A DNA stretch of 64,000 nucleotides from CAG-390 sp964384555 (GTDB lineage Bacteria > Bacillota > Clostridia > Oscillospirales > CAG-272): contig CAYLLA010000001.1 in NCBI GenBank assembly GCA_964384555.1, positions 62,001-126,000 of the forward strand, in the 5' to 3' direction. The notes under the pieces were generated by a model, which made no database searches, was not told where the DNA came from, and saw only the letters and a list, made by a program, of their open reading frames with translations. The position numbers were made by a program, and so were the translations under genes. How positions within the stretch are numbered: the first letter of the stretch is position 1; every line of letters begins with the position of its first letter. Below, one piece after another: positions 8,326-17,562 of the stretch.

Positions 8326-8552
8326 TTTTTATCCTGCTCTCGGTCGCCGCGTTGCTTTTTGGCCAGCCGTTCGCGCGAGCCGTCCGGGCGCACTATTACC
8401 GTGTTGTCAAGCTGACCGCGCAGTCCCGCGCGAAACTCCGCTATATATTCGGCGCGCAGTGCGGCCTGCTCCGCGGCCTCTGCGGCATCAAGACCTACGG
8501 TCTTTGACTTGCGCGCAAGCTCGTTTATTCTGTCTGTTTTTTGCTTATCCAT
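8322..8552 (-). CDS. DUF896 (YnzC/YneF-like) family protein
   Basis: A 76-residue cytoplasmic protein of the DUF896 family, seen in most Firmicutes, whose biochemical function is not established. The N-terminal helix hairpin reads RINELARKSKTVGLDAAEAAEQAALRAEYI; the C-terminus LRGQLDNTVIVRPDG is the family signature. The SOS-linked B. subtilis member YnzC is the best-known relative. It leads the DUF896-tsaE-tsaB unit. The start at 8552 has only a weak, distant GGAG. Confidence 0.9.
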   Translation of the reverse strand: MDKQKTDRINELARKSKTVGLDAAEAAEQAALRAEYIAEFRAGLRGQLDNTVIVRPDGSRERLAKKQRGDREQDKK

Positions 8553-8623
8553 TTAAAAAGTTTTCTCCATGCTTATGATGCTGTTAAAGCCATGTGGCGT
8601 GAATTTAATTTTATGCTTACTTA

Positions 8624-8652
8624 ATTATATCACGACCGCGCGGGAAAATCAA
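8624..8652 (-). promoter_or_regulatory. Promoter of DUF896-tsaE-tsaB
   Basis: Minus-strand TTGATT (8652-8647), a 17-bp spacer, then TATAAT (8629-8624) preceded by TGA. The leader to the DUF896 start codon is about 65 bases. Confidence 0.75.
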
Positions 8653-8796
8653 TCTTTTCGCAAGCAATTGATCGGCTTTTGCGCGCCAACGTGAAAAATA
8701 TTTTTAAAAATGCGCGTTTTTTTAACGATCCCGCGCCGCATGCGGCTATAAAAATGCCGAAATTTGCGGAAACAGAGCCGAATTTAAAGAAAGGTA

Positions 8797-8825
8797 TTGA
8801 TTTAGAAAACAAATAGAGTTATAAT
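8797..8825 (+). promoter_or_regulatory. Promoter of galU
   Basis: TTGATT (8797-8802), a 17-bp spacer, TATAAT (8820-8825). The leader is about 84 bases and ends in AAAGGAGG five bases before the GTG start. Confidence 0.8.
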
Positions 8826-8915
8826 ATTATTTAACAAAGTCTATTGTAAGATCCGCGCGGTGAGGGGGCATGCACGCCTTCATGTGCCGACGGCGGATCA
8901 AAAAAGGAGGCCGCT

Positions 8916-9881
8916 GTGTCCTACGATAATAACGATACCCGCGATATCCGAAAAACAGTCGCCGCTGACGGTGCAAACTGTCAGGGACAAAAAAAGATAA
9001 AAAAGGCCGTTATCCCCGCGGCGGGACTCGGCACTCGAATGCTTCCCATCGCACGTGCCGTGCCCAAGGAGATGTTGCCGATAGTTGATCGCCCTGCCAT
9101 ATCCTATCTTGTGGAGGAGGCCGCACTCAGCGGTATTGAGGATATCCTCATCATCACCTCCCGCGGCAAGGAAACGATGGAGGATTATTTTGATTATTCT
9201 CCGGAATACGAGGCAAACCTTGCGGCAAAGGGGCGGATGGATGATCTGACCGATCTGCGCCGCACAGCCGAGGCATTTGGTGCGCATGTGTACTTTATAA
9301 GGCAAAAGCAGGCCCGCGGGCTGGGTCATGCCGTCGCCTGCGCCCGCAATTTTGTGGGGGACGAGCCGTTTGCCGTGCTGTACGGGGATGACATCATCTT
9401 TTCCGAGGAGCCTGTGGTGGCTCAAATGATAAAAAGTTACGAGCGCTACGGTCGCGCCGTGTGCGGCGTAAAGCCCGTACCGTGGGAGCTCGTAATGAAA
9501 TATTGCTCGCTCAAAACGCATGCGATAGAGGGCAGTGAGCGCGAGTTCTTTGTTGACGATATGATAGAAAAGCCGCGCACGCGCGAGCTGGCGTTCAGCA
9601 ATTATTCCATCCTCGGGCGCGTGCTTCTGACGCCGGATATCTTTGATATTTTGGATCAAACTCCTCCCGGTGCGGGCGGTGAGATACAGCTGACCGATGC
9701 CATGGCCGCCCTTTCGCGCGCTGCGGGCATGACGGCGCTTGACTTTGAAGGTCGCCGCTTTGACCTTGGCTCAAAGCTCGGCTTTCTTACCGCAAATGTC
9801 GTTCGCGCGGCGGACGATCCGTCCCTTGGCGCTGACTTTATGGCCTTTTTGCGCGAGTTTATGTCAGAGCGCGGGCTGTGA
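8916..9881 (+). CDS. galU: UTP-glucose-1-phosphate uridylyltransferase
   Basis: Makes UDP-glucose from UTP and glucose 1-phosphate for glycolipid, teichoic acid and polysaccharide synthesis. The catalytic stretch AVIPAAGLGTRMLP lies near residue 30, followed by KEMLPIVDRPAI and the Mg-binding YGDDII. It starts at a GTG with an excellent AAAGGAGG site; no ATG is available without losing the fold. The first 28 residues are polar (Asp, Asn, Gln) and precede the usual GalU start, so this looks like an added disordered tail. At 321 residues it is otherwise normal. It pairs functionally with galE and the sugar kinase cluster at 53-58 kb. Confidence 0.95.
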   Translation: MSYDNNDTRDIRKTVAADGANCQGQKKIKKAVIPAAGLGTRMLPIARAVPKEMLPIVDRPAISYLVEEAALSGIEDILIITSRGKETMEDYFDYSPEYEANLAAKGRMDDLTDLRRTAEAFGAHVYFIRQKQARGLGHAVACARNFVGDEPFAVLYGDDIIFSEEPVVAQMIKSYERYGRAVCGVKPVPWELVMKYCSLKTHAIEGSEREFFVDDMIEKPRTRELAFSNYSILGRVLLTPDIFDILDQTPPGAGGEIQLTDAMAALSRAAGMTALDFEGRRFDLGSKLGFLTANVVRAADDPSLGADFMAFLREFMSERGL

Positions 9882-9920
9882 CAGATATGTGAGATGAAAA
9901 CCGAAAGTGAGGTATGAACC

Positions 9921-10412
9921 ATGATAGAGCGACGTTCAAAGGATAATTACTATCTCGATATAGCCCAAACGGTCTCCGAGCGCAGTACATGCCTGCGCCG
10001 CAGATTCGGGGCGATAATAGTTAAAAACGATACCATCGTCTCCACCGGCTACAACGGTGCGCCGCGGGGCAGGGCAAACTGCAACGAGATGGGCGAATGC
10101 TACCGCGAGCGGCTGGGCATCCCGCGCGGGGAGCGCTATGAGCTTTGCCGCGCCGTGCATTCGGAGGCAAATGCAATAATCGCCGCACCGCGCGAGCAGA
10201 TGCTCGGCTCCACCCTTTATATGTGCTGTACATCGCCGACCGACGGCAGTATCATGCCGGGAACGACCTCCTGCATGATGTGCAAGCGGCATATAATAAA
10301 TGCGGGCATCGCCCGCGTTATCGTGCGCGATGACAGGGAGAATTATCGCATCATCGAGGTCTCGGATTGGATATCCGATGATGATTCACTCGGCGGCAGA
10401 ACCGGTTATTGA
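9921..10412 (+). CDS. Deoxycytidylate (dCMP) deaminase
   Basis: Deaminates dCMP to dUMP for dTMP synthesis. The zinc site is visible: H80 and E82 in AVHSEANAI (His ligand and catalytic Glu), and C118 and C121 in SCMMCKRH. The CNE and ECYRE segments around residue 55 fit the additional zinc region of bacterial dCMP deaminases of the ComEB type. The 163-residue length matches. It follows galU by 39 bases and has a GAGGT ribosome-binding site. Confidence 0.93.
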   Translation: MIERRSKDNYYLDIAQTVSERSTCLRRRFGAIIVKNDTIVSTGYNGAPRGRANCNEMGECYRERLGIPRGERYELCRAVHSEANAIIAAPREQMLGSTLYMCCTSPTDGSIMPGTTSCMMCKRHIINAGIARVIVRDDRENYRIIEVSDWISDDDSLGGRTGY

Positions 10413-10471
10413 AGACCTATCTTTCAAAAACAGAAGAGCAAAAAGAAACAAAAAAACGGATATAAACGATC

Positions 10472-11155
10472 ATGCAGATAAAAAACAAAAACGCAAAAAA
10501 ACAAATACACCTCTCGGCTGTCTGCTTGGCGGCGATCATGCTGCTTTCCCCGCTGTTGCTTATCGGTTGCGGCCGTAAGCTTGAAGCGCAGGGCGCGCAG
10601 ATATTCGATAAAAAAAGCGGCAGTGCATACAGCTTTATGCCGGCCTATTTCGAGGCGGCATCCATCTCCAAAAAGTCATACGCCAAGGCTCAAATGTCCG
10701 GCGCATATCAGACACTCTATACGATAAGCGGACTTGACCCCGCGCTGTGGCTCTGCACCGAATGGGGAGATATCCTTTATTCGGGCAGTGATATGATAAC
10801 AAAGCTCTCTGATTTTGAGCCTGTTGGCGCATACATCTGCGATACCGAAAGCGCACAAAATCTGGCACTGCTTAAGATCGATGGTGGGGAGCTTGCCCCG
10901 ATCGTTGATCGTTGGCAGAACGGCGAGGTGATATCAAGACCGATATCCGACCCTGCCGAGACCTATGTTATAAAATTTGAATCCGAAAAATACAGCGGAA
11001 TCTACTACACAGTATCCCTGCTTGAATACGCGGACGGGCTGTACCTTTACAGTAAATACGATGGCGCACGCTGTGTAGCGGCCACCGATATCCTCGGCAC
11101 ATATATCTACGGTACAGGTTCGGATGCCGCCGTGACATCCGCCACGGGCGAGTGA
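10472..11155 (+). CDS. Putative lipoprotein of unknown function
   Basis: I do not recognise this 227-residue protein. The N-terminus is Lys-rich followed by a hydrophobic stretch and a lipobox LIGC with C33 as the predicted lipidated cysteine. The mature part mixes beta-type strands (alternating polar and hydrophobic residues, many Tyr) and contains no Cys pairs. The stop overlaps the start of rimI, so the gene is co-transcribed with rimI-tsaD, an unusual place for a surface lipoprotein. An extracytoplasmic role is inferred from the lipobox alone. Confidence 0.8.
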   Translation: MQIKNKNAKKQIHLSAVCLAAIMLLSPLLLIGCGRKLEAQGAQIFDKKSGSAYSFMPAYFEAASISKKSYAKAQMSGAYQTLYTISGLDPALWLCTEWGDILYSGSDMITKLSDFEPVGAYICDTESAQNLALLKIDGGELAPIVDRWQNGEVISRPISDPAETYVIKFESEKYSGIYYTVSLLEYADGLYLYSKYDGARCVAATDILGTYIYGTGSDAAVTSATGE

Positions 11156-11646
11156 TGCTGCCCGCGGGTTTTACTTTAGTGCCGTTTGCCAAACAGCTCG
11201 CCGCAGAGGCGGCAGAGATCGAGCGGCGAGTATTCTCCGAGCCGTGGAGCCTTGCATCCATTGAGGCAGTGTTTCTCGGCGGCGGATATATATCGGCACT
11301 CGCATGCCTTGATGCGGATGGCCATCTTGCAGCATACGGCGGGATAGAATGTATACTTGACGAGGGCAATATCGTAAATATCGCCACCGCACCCGAATAT
11401 CGCCGCCGCGGCTGTGCCTCGGCTGTAATGAGCGGGCTGCTCTCCCTTGCCGCAGAGCAGGGGTGCACCCGCGTGACACTTGAGGTGCGCGAGCATAATA
11501 CACCCGCGCAAGCGCTTTATCTATCCTTCGGATTTTCCCCGGTCGGCGTGCGGCGGCACTTTTACAGCCTGCCCACCGAGGATGCCATAGTTATGGAAAA
11601 ACATTTGGTTCCAATCGGCTCCGAGCATCCGACGGTACAACAATAA
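11152..11646 (+). CDS. rimI: Ribosomal protein S18-alanine N-acetyltransferase RimI-like
   Basis: GNAT acetyltransferase placed directly before tsaD, the standard Firmicutes context for RimI. The acetyl-CoA-binding motif A is seen as IATAPEYRRRGCASAVM around residues 82-98, preceded by the family motif YGGIECILDEGNIVNI. C-terminal ALYLSFGFSPVGVRRHFY is typical of the family. Start is ambiguous: a GTG at 11152 overlapping the upstream stop (GTGA) or an ATG at 11155. About 164 residues. The target protein is inferred by family. Confidence 0.9.
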   Translation: MMLPAGFTLVPFAKQLAAEAAEIERRVFSEPWSLASIEAVFLGGGYISALACLDADGHLAAYGGIECILDEGNIVNIATAPEYRRRGCASAVMSGLLSLAAEQGCTRVTLEVREHNTPAQALYLSFGFSPVGVRRHFYSLPTEDAIVMEKHLVPIGSEHPTVQQ

Positions 11647-11701
11647 AAAATGATAATGGGGAGATCCCCCCGAGACCTAAAGACGAACAGAAAGACATAT
11701 C

Positions 11702-12736
11702 ATGCTTATACTTGGAATAGAATCATCCTGCGACGAGACCTCGGCGGCTGTGGTCGAGGAGAGGGAGGGCCGAGTGCGTGCGCTCTCAAACATCGTTGCA
11801 TCACAAATAGAAACGCATCGCCTTTACGGCGGAGTCGTGCCGGAGATAGCCTCCCGCGCACATATAGAGGCAATATCGCCAACCGTTTCGCAGGCACTCG
11901 GCGAGGCGGGAGTGACACCGCGAGAGCTTGATGCCGTGGCCGTGACCTCCCACCCCGGCCTGATAGGCGCACTGCTCGTTGGCGTGAATTTTGCCAAATC
12001 CTTTGCATACGCGTGGGATAAGCCGATAGTGCCGGTCGATCACGTGCACGCACACACTGCGGCGGCGTATCTTGCAATGCCGGGACTTGAGCCGCCCTTT
12101 TTATCCCTTGTTGTATCGGGCGGGCATACATCCTTTTACCATGTTGCCGGCTTTACCGATTACCGAGAGATAGGCGGCACAAGGGACGATGCCGCTGGCG
12201 AGGCCTTTGATAAGATCGGTCGTGTTATCGGTATGCCGTATCCCGGCGGCGCGGCTATGGACAAGCTGGCGCGGGAGGGAGATACCTCTGCCTACAGGCG
12301 CGATTTTAAGCTCCCAAGCCCCGCCCTTGCGGGAGATAATCTTGATTTTTCCTTTAGCGGCCTCAAAACTGCCGCGCTCAACCTGCTCAACGGTATGTCG
12401 CAAAGGGGAGAGGTGCTTGAGGGCGAGCGCCGAGCGGCCTTTGCCTCGGCGTATACCGGCGCTATCGTTTCCGCCATTGCATCAAAGATCCCGGCGGCAC
12501 TGGCGGCATCCGGTTGCCGCAGGCTGGTCATAGCGGGCGGCGTTGCGGCAAACTCGCATCTGCGTGAGGCCGCCGCAAATGTCTGCCGTGCCGCAGGAGC
12601 GGAACTTATACTGCCGCCCACTAATCTTTGCGGAGATAATGCCGCCATGGTCGCGGCGGAGGGTGCATTTTTGTTCCGCGCCGGCGTGCGCGGAGATGTA
12701 TCCCTCAATGCACACGCGGGGGACAGCGATAATTGA
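11702..12736 (+). CDS. tsaD: tRNA N6-adenosine threonylcarbamoyltransferase TsaD
   Basis: Catalytic subunit of t6A37 synthesis. It has an ASKHA fold with the iron/zinc-binding histidines H114 and H118 in DHVHAHTAA and the N-terminal LGIESSCDETSAAVV. The C-terminal CGDNAAMVAAEG carries the metal-binding Asp. Length 344 residues is normal. It follows rimI by 55 bases. The partner genes tsaB and tsaE lie 4 kb away on the other strand, and a divergent paralog is at 36342. Confidence 0.97.
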   Translation: MLILGIESSCDETSAAVVEEREGRVRALSNIVASQIETHRLYGGVVPEIASRAHIEAISPTVSQALGEAGVTPRELDAVAVTSHPGLIGALLVGVNFAKSFAYAWDKPIVPVDHVHAHTAAAYLAMPGLEPPFLSLVVSGGHTSFYHVAGFTDYREIGGTRDDAAGEAFDKIGRVIGMPYPGGAAMDKLAREGDTSAYRRDFKLPSPALAGDNLDFSFSGLKTAALNLLNGMSQRGEVLEGERRAAFASAYTGAIVSAIASKIPAALAASGCRRLVIAGGVAANSHLREAAANVCRAAGAELILPPTNLCGDNAAMVAAEGAFLFRAGVRGDVSLNAHAGDSDN

Positions 12737-12763
12737 TGCGCACGCGGCAGAAAGGAGAGTATC

Positions 12764-13522
12764 ATGAGCAACAAGAGCAATGGTAATAACTATAGCGAGA
12801 ATAATAACTATAACAGCAATAAAACAGATAATAACAGCGTGCGGGATGAGTTGCACCACGACCGTGTGATATCCGATGCCGTTATAAAACGCCTGCCGAG
12901 ATATTACAGATATCTGCGCGAGCTTCTCTCGCACGGTAAAACGCGCATCAGCTCGGCCGAGCTTGCAAGCATAATGAACGTCACCGCCTCGCAGATCAGG
13001 CAGGATCTTAACTGTTTTGGCGGCTTTGGTCAGCAGGGCTACGGTTATAATGTTGAAAAGCTGTACAATCAAATAATTGATATACTCGGCGCAAACAACG
13101 GCTACAACGCCGTTATAATCGGCGCGGGAAACCTCGGGCGTGCAATAGTGCGCTCGCCGATGTTTGAGCGCCGCGGCGTTACCGTTAAAGCGATGTTTGA
13201 TTCCAATCCCGCCCTTGTGGGGGATGCCGTGGCGGGTGTTACGATCTATCCGGTATCCGAGCTTGCCGCCTATTGCCGCGAGCATCGGGTGGATATTGCC
13301 GTGCTGACCCTGCCCAAGGAGTCGGCGGCGGATGCTTTGCGGATAGTTGAGGATGCCGGTGTGCTTGGCGTTTGGAACTTTACAAGCAACGAGCTGGATC
13401 TTAAGCACAAAACGGCAATAGTTGAAAACGTTCACCTTGGCGACTCGCTGATGACCCTTTGCTATCGGTTGCATTCCGGCGAGACCGCAGATGGCGGTAA
13501 CGACAACGGTCACGACAGGTGA
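12764..13522 (+). CDS. rex: Redox-sensing transcriptional repressor Rex
   Basis: NADH/NAD+-responsive repressor of fermentation genes. The winged-helix domain (about residues 35-110) includes RLPRYYRYLRELLSHG, ISSAELASIMNVTASQIRQDL and CFGGFGQQGYGYN. The Rossmann domain follows with IGAGNLGRAI near residue 125. The first 28 residues are an Asn/Ser/Lys-rich tail encoded largely by AAT and AAC codons, absent from usual Rex proteins. The C-terminus has a short Asp/Asn tail. It starts at an ATG with AAAGGAG upstream. No obvious Rex operator (TTGTGA-N6-TCACAA type) was found in the window. Confidence 0.96.
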   Translation: MSNKSNGNNYSENNNYNSNKTDNNSVRDELHHDRVISDAVIKRLPRYYRYLRELLSHGKTRISSAELASIMNVTASQIRQDLNCFGGFGQQGYGYNVEKLYNQIIDILGANNGYNAVIIGAGNLGRAIVRSPMFERRGVTVKAMFDSNPALVGDAVAGVTIYPVSELAAYCREHRVDIAVLTLPKESAADALRIVEDAGVLGVWNFTSNELDLKHKTAIVENVHLGDSLMTLCYRLHSGETADGGNDNGHDR

Positions 13523-13592
13523 CCTCCGCACACAAAACGCAAAAATACATAATACTAAAAAAGATTAACAGTAGTTTTAATGGTGACAGCTG

Positions 13593-14696
13593 ATGTCAGA
13601 TGAGATAAAAAACACACCCACGGCGGGGGGGAGCGTAAGCTACGGCCGCGGTGTACTTGTTTTGCCGCGTGCGGCGGCGGAAAAATTCCGCACTGCAACA
13701 AAAAAGGATATACTTGCCCTGCTTTTTCGCCTTGCCTGTGATCAGGGCTGGGGGGCAGATGCAGCGGCCGCGGCCTTTGGGCAGAGTGCAGAGGATGTTG
13801 ACAGCGAGCTTGCGTTTTGGCGCGGTGCTGGCATTATAACCTCCGCGGAGCTTGATGGCGGCGTGGCGGCAGCACCCGCCGCGGAGTCACACGGCAAAAA
13901 GAAAAAACGCCCTGATGCATCGCTCCCCGCATACACCACAGAGGAGCTGACACAAATACTTGAGCGGCGCGCCGAATCCACGGCTATAATCGATGAGTGC
14001 GAGCGAATGCTCGGCAAGATGTTCAGCACTGCCGAGACCTCAAAGATCCTCGGCCTTATCGATTATCTTGAGCTGGATGGCGAATACATAATCGATCTTT
14101 GTGCGCACTGTGCGCGTATAGGCAAAAAGTCGCTGAGATATGTTGAACGCGTGGCATTTGATCTTTACGACCGCGGCATAACAGAGGTCGAGGCGCTTGA
14201 TCGCCACCTGCGCACGATAGAGATGGCCTCACAGCTTGAGGGGCGGATACGCTCGATGTTCGGAATCAACCCGGATAGGGCACTTACAGCCCGCGAGCGC
14301 GGGTTTATCGACTCGTGGGTAGGCAAATTCGGATATGGAATAGATGAGATAGGCCGCGCGTATGAGCTGACGGTCAATGCCATAGGCAAGGAGTCGCTCC
14401 CCTATGCCAACGCGATACTTGAAACGTGGAACACCGCGGGACTCCGCACCATCGGCGATATAGATGCATATCTCACTGCCCAAAAGGCGGAAAACGCCGC
14501 CGCGGCGAACGTCCCCGATGGCACGAGTTTCAATACGGATGCATTCTTTGAGGCGGCACTGCGGCGCAGCTACGGAGATGCGGCACTGCCGGAGGGATCC
14601 GCCCCCGCGCCGACTGCAAAGAGTGACGGCTACAGTGCAAACACCAACATAAATGCAAACGCAAACGCAAACGCAAACGGAGGCAGAAGAAGATAA
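13593..14696 (+). CDS. DnaD-like replication initiation domain protein
   Basis: The central half carries the DnaD/DnaB_2 helical domain that helps load the helicase. Its segments read TSKILGLIDYLELDGEYII and YVERVAFDLYDRGI, and a second module begins near residue 230 with FIDSWVGKFGYGIDEI. The N-terminal 80 residues resemble a winged helix with GVLVLPRAAAEKF. The C-terminus ends in an Asn/Ala tail encoded by a hexanucleotide repeat. The stop overlaps the next gene, a DnaI-like ATPase, by one base, which supports a joint helicase-loading role. 367 residues. Confidence 0.87.
   Translation: MSDEIKNTPTAGGSVSYGRGVLVLPRAAAEKFRTATKKDILALLFRLACDQGWGADAAAAAFGQSAEDVDSELAFWRGAGIITSAELDGGVAAAPAAESHGKKKKRPDASLPAYTTEELTQILERRAESTAIIDECERMLGKMFSTAETSKILGLIDYLELDGEYIIDLCAHCARIGKKSLRYVERVAFDLYDRGITEVEALDRHLRTIEMASQLEGRIRSMFGINPDRALTARERGFIDSWVGKFGYGIDEIGRAYELTVNAIGKESLPYANAILETWNTAGLRTIGDIDAYLTAQKAENAAAANVPDGTSFNTDAFFEAALRRSYGDAALPEGSAPAPTAKSDGYSANTNINANANANANGGRRR
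14655..14678 (+). repeat. Hexanucleotide repeat (GCAAAC)4
   Basis: Four perfect copies of GCAAAC encode Ala-Asn pairs at the C-terminal end of the DnaD-like protein. Gain or loss of units would keep the frame. Confidence 0.9.
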
Positions 14697-15691
14697 TGGG
14701 CTACAGCAGAGAAAATCAGATCCGTGTGCGCGAGGAGCTTGAGGCAAAGCGCCGCGATGCATTGGCGGCGGCGGATGCCAGACGTGCGCAGATACACCGC
14801 GCCATCCCGGAGGTGGCATTGATAGACGAAAAACTGGCGAGCACCGGCATCAGGCTCATGGGTGCGGCGCTTGGCGCATCGGGTGAGAGCGTGGAGGCAA
14901 TACGTGCCGATGTTGAGGCGAAAAAGGCAAGGCGGGATGCACTGCTTACCGCCGCGGGATACCCCACCGATCATACCGACCCGCATTTTGAATGCTCGCT
15001 TTGCTCGGATACCGGATATGTGGACGGCTATATGTGCCGTTGCATGAAAAAGCGGCTGATCATGGCGGGGTATGAATCCTCGGGGCTTGCAAGACTGATG
15101 GAGCATGAGACCTTTGAGAGCTTTTCGCTTGACTATTATGCCGACGATCCGCGAGCGCTTGAAAATATGCGCTACATATATCAATCAATGCGCCGATATG
15201 CCGATACATTTGATCCGCGCTCATCCAAAAGTGTTGCCTTTTTCGGCGGCACGGGACTCGGCAAGACTCATCTCTCCACTGCCGTGGCAAAGGTGGTCAT
15301 AGAGCGCGGGTATGATGTCGTGTACACGGGCGCTATCGGCATGTTCTCTGATTTCGAGCGTGTCCGTTTTGGTAACTCTGCGGGCATGGAGAACGGCGAG
15401 CGTACCGAAAGATATTTTGGGTGCGATCTTTTGATAATCGACGATCTCGGCTCGGAGGTCTCAAATCAGTTTACCGTCAGTTGCCTTTACGATATAATCA
15501 ATACGCGCATAAACAAGGGCCTGCCGATGATCATCAGCACCAACCTGCGGCAGGATGAGATGCGTTCAAGATATTGGGATAGAATAACCAGCCGCATCTT
15601 CGGCGAATTTGTGACATTTATGCTTACAGGTACCGATGTGCGCGCCAAAAAGCTGGCATCCCCCGCGGCACATACTCCGCGCCGCGGCTGA
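14696..15691 (+). CDS. DnaC/DnaI-like helicase loader ATPase
   Basis: AAA+ ATPase of the DnaC/IstB type. Walker A is GGTGLGKT at residues 184-191, Walker B is LLIIDDLG near residue 245, and an Arg-rich sensor region follows (STNLRQDEMRSRYWDRITSRI). N-terminal to the ATPase, a CSLCSDTG...CRC cluster near residues 100-116 resembles the zinc-binding part of DnaI. The start overlaps the DnaD-like stop (TAATG). Pairing with a DnaD-like gene argues for the chromosomal helicase loader rather than a transposon IstB. 331 residues. Confidence 0.9.
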   Translation: MGYSRENQIRVREELEAKRRDALAAADARRAQIHRAIPEVALIDEKLASTGIRLMGAALGASGESVEAIRADVEAKKARRDALLTAAGYPTDHTDPHFECSLCSDTGYVDGYMCRCMKKRLIMAGYESSGLARLMEHETFESFSLDYYADDPRALENMRYIYQSMRRYADTFDPRSSKSVAFFGGTGLGKTHLSTAVAKVVIERGYDVVYTGAIGMFSDFERVRFGNSAGMENGERTERYFGCDLLIIDDLGSEVSNQFTVSCLYDIINTRINKGLPMIISTNLRQDEMRSRYWDRITSRIFGEFVTFMLTGTDVRAKKLASPAAHTPRRG

Positions 15692-15781
15692 ATATAATAA
15701 TCGGTAGCGCCGCCTGCGGCAAAAGGCTAACAATCATTCAAGATCTTATTGATCCGCCAAACGGCGGGGAAAAGGGTGCAT

Positions 15782-17452
15782 ATGAACGATATTACAATTA
15801 CCATATATAACGAAAAAATGCGCGTACCGGTCGGCACGCGCGTGATCGACCTTGTGCGGGTCGATGACAGAAAAAAATATATCGTTTGCGGCGTAGGTGC
15901 GCAAACAAAGGAGCTGCGCTATCGCCTTTCCGAAAAAAACGACGGCATGGAGATAACACTGCGCGACCTTTGCAATATCGAGGCAGGCAAGGCATATGAG
16001 GCGACACTGCGCTTTGTGATAGCCAAGGCGTTTTATAATCTATACCCGGATGTCAGCATCATGTTCAGCTATAACGTCTCCCGCGCTGTTTTTTGCCGCG
16101 CCCTGACTGATGGCTTTAACATGTACCGTGCCGCCGATGCGATAAAGGCGGAGGTAGAGCGTATTATCGCCGCCGATCTGCCTATCGAGCGCGTAACCGT
16201 ATCCAAGGAGGAGGCGGAGGAGATATACCGCCGCTTTGGTCATGAGGATAAGCTGGATATCCTAAAATACCGCCCGGAGAGCACCGTAAATCTTTACGTG
16301 TGTGATGGCTATTATGATTATCTTCACTCGTATATGGCGGCATCCACCGGATGCCTTGGAGATTATCTTATCGAGCCGTACAGCCCGGGGCTTATGATAC
16401 GCTATCCGCGCTATGAGCTTGGAGCCAAGATTCCGGAATTTGTGGAGGAGACCACCTACGGTCGCACTCTGCAAAGGGCTTACCGTTGGTCAAAAAAGGC
16501 ACACCTGCAAACCATCTCTGAGATAAACCACCGCGTTGAGGCAGGGGCGGGAAGTACACGCGACTTTGTGCAGATGTGCGAGGCGCGGCATGCCGCAATG
16601 CTTTGCGAGCTTGGCGATTCGATAGAATCGGATATCGAAAACATAAGGCTCATCGGCATAGCGGGCCCCAGCTCAAGCGGCAAAACGACCTTTTGCAACC
16701 GCCTGCGCATAGAGCTGCTCTCCCGCGGGATCGAGCCTGTGATGATATCGCTTGACGATTATTACAGGGATCGTGAGGAGATATGCCGCATTCAAAACGT
16801 TTCGCGTGAGGAGGTCGATCTTGAGCATCTCAATTGCCTTGATATCGAGCTTTTCAACCGCAACCTTTTTGACCTCATCAACGGCGAGGAGGTCACGCTC
16901 CCGCGCTTTGACTTTAAGCTTGGCCACCGCGTTGAGGGCAGGACGATACGAGTGGGCGAGGGGCATCCCATAATAATAGAGGGAATACACGCGCTGAACG
17001 AAAAGCTCAGCGGTTCTATCCCCAAGCATCAAAAGTATAAGATATACATCGCACCGCAGGCGCAGATGAATATAGACGATCATTCACCGCTGAATATAAC
17101 AGATCTGCGGCTGATACGCCGCATGGTCAGGGATATGAGCTTTCGCGGCAGTCCCGCCGCACGCACTATCGATATGTGGCAGTCGGTGCGAAACGGCGAG
17201 TTTAGGTGGATCTACCCCAACCAAGAGGGCGCAAACTTCGTATTTAATTCGGCGCTTCCGTATGAATTGTGCGTGCTGAGGCAAAAGGCATTGCCCGCAC
17301 TGCGCGAAATAGGGGATGACGATCCGCAGTTTTTGGTGGCGAACCGACTTGTAAAGTATCTTAAGTACTTCCGCCCGATCGAGGATCTGTCCGTCATTCC
17401 GTGCAACTCGCTCCTGCGCGAATTTATCGGCGGCAGTTGCTTTGATGTTTGA
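15782..17452 (+). CDS. Uridine kinase-like nucleoside kinase
   Basis: A two-part protein: an N-terminal region of about 280 residues with a TGS-like start and threonyl-tRNA-synthetase-like segments, then a phosphoribulokinase/uridine-kinase domain. The P-loop is GPSSSGKTT at residues 295-303, followed by SLDDYYRDREEI and the FDFKLGHR region of uridine kinases. This architecture is common in Firmicutes and is usually annotated as nucleoside kinase; the true substrate is unproven. The ATG at 15782 with GGGGAAAAGGG upstream is preferred to one at 15749. 556 residues. Confidence 0.88.
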   Translation: MNDITITIYNEKMRVPVGTRVIDLVRVDDRKKYIVCGVGAQTKELRYRLSEKNDGMEITLRDLCNIEAGKAYEATLRFVIAKAFYNLYPDVSIMFSYNVSRAVFCRALTDGFNMYRAADAIKAEVERIIAADLPIERVTVSKEEAEEIYRRFGHEDKLDILKYRPESTVNLYVCDGYYDYLHSYMAASTGCLGDYLIEPYSPGLMIRYPRYELGAKIPEFVEETTYGRTLQRAYRWSKKAHLQTISEINHRVEAGAGSTRDFVQMCEARHAAMLCELGDSIESDIENIRLIGIAGPSSSGKTTFCNRLRIELLSRGIEPVMISLDDYYRDREEICRIQNVSREEVDLEHLNCLDIELFNRNLFDLINGEEVTLPRFDFKLGHRVEGRTIRVGEGHPIIIEGIHALNEKLSGSIPKHQKYKIYIAPQAQMNIDDHSPLNITDLRLIRRMVRDMSFRGSPAARTIDMWQSVRNGEFRWIYPNQEGANFVFNSALPYELCVLRQKALPALREIGDDDPQFLVANRLVKYLKYFRPIEDLSVIPCNSLLREFIGGSCFDV

Positions 17453-17513
17453 TAAGGCTATGTGACCGAGGTTTTTTTCTGAATTTTTAATATTGATGCA
17501 AATCGAAACAAAT

Positions 17514-17555
17514 ATCCCCTGCAACGGCAAAGAAATGCCGAGTTCTGCAGGGGAT
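17514..17555. terminator. Hairpin between convergent nucleoside kinase and queH genes
   Basis: ATCCCCTGCA (17514-17523) pairs with TGCAGGGGAT (17546-17555), and inside it CGGCA pairs with TGCCG. It lies between two convergent stops and probably terminates both, although the T runs are short. Confidence 0.6.
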
Positions 17556-17562
17556 GTATTTG

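Larger units (their letters stand above)
8553..8915. other. 363-nt divergent intergenic region between DUF896 and galU
   Basis: The region holds one promoter in each direction (8624-8652 minus, 8797-8825 plus). Apart from these I see no conserved structure. A 60-codon minus-strand frame at 8630-8812 overlaps both promoters and is not credible. Confidence 0.6.

Noticed and set aside
8630..8812. 60-codon minus-strand ORF
   Set aside because: It overlaps the promoters of both flanking divergent genes and has no ribosome-binding site or homologous look.
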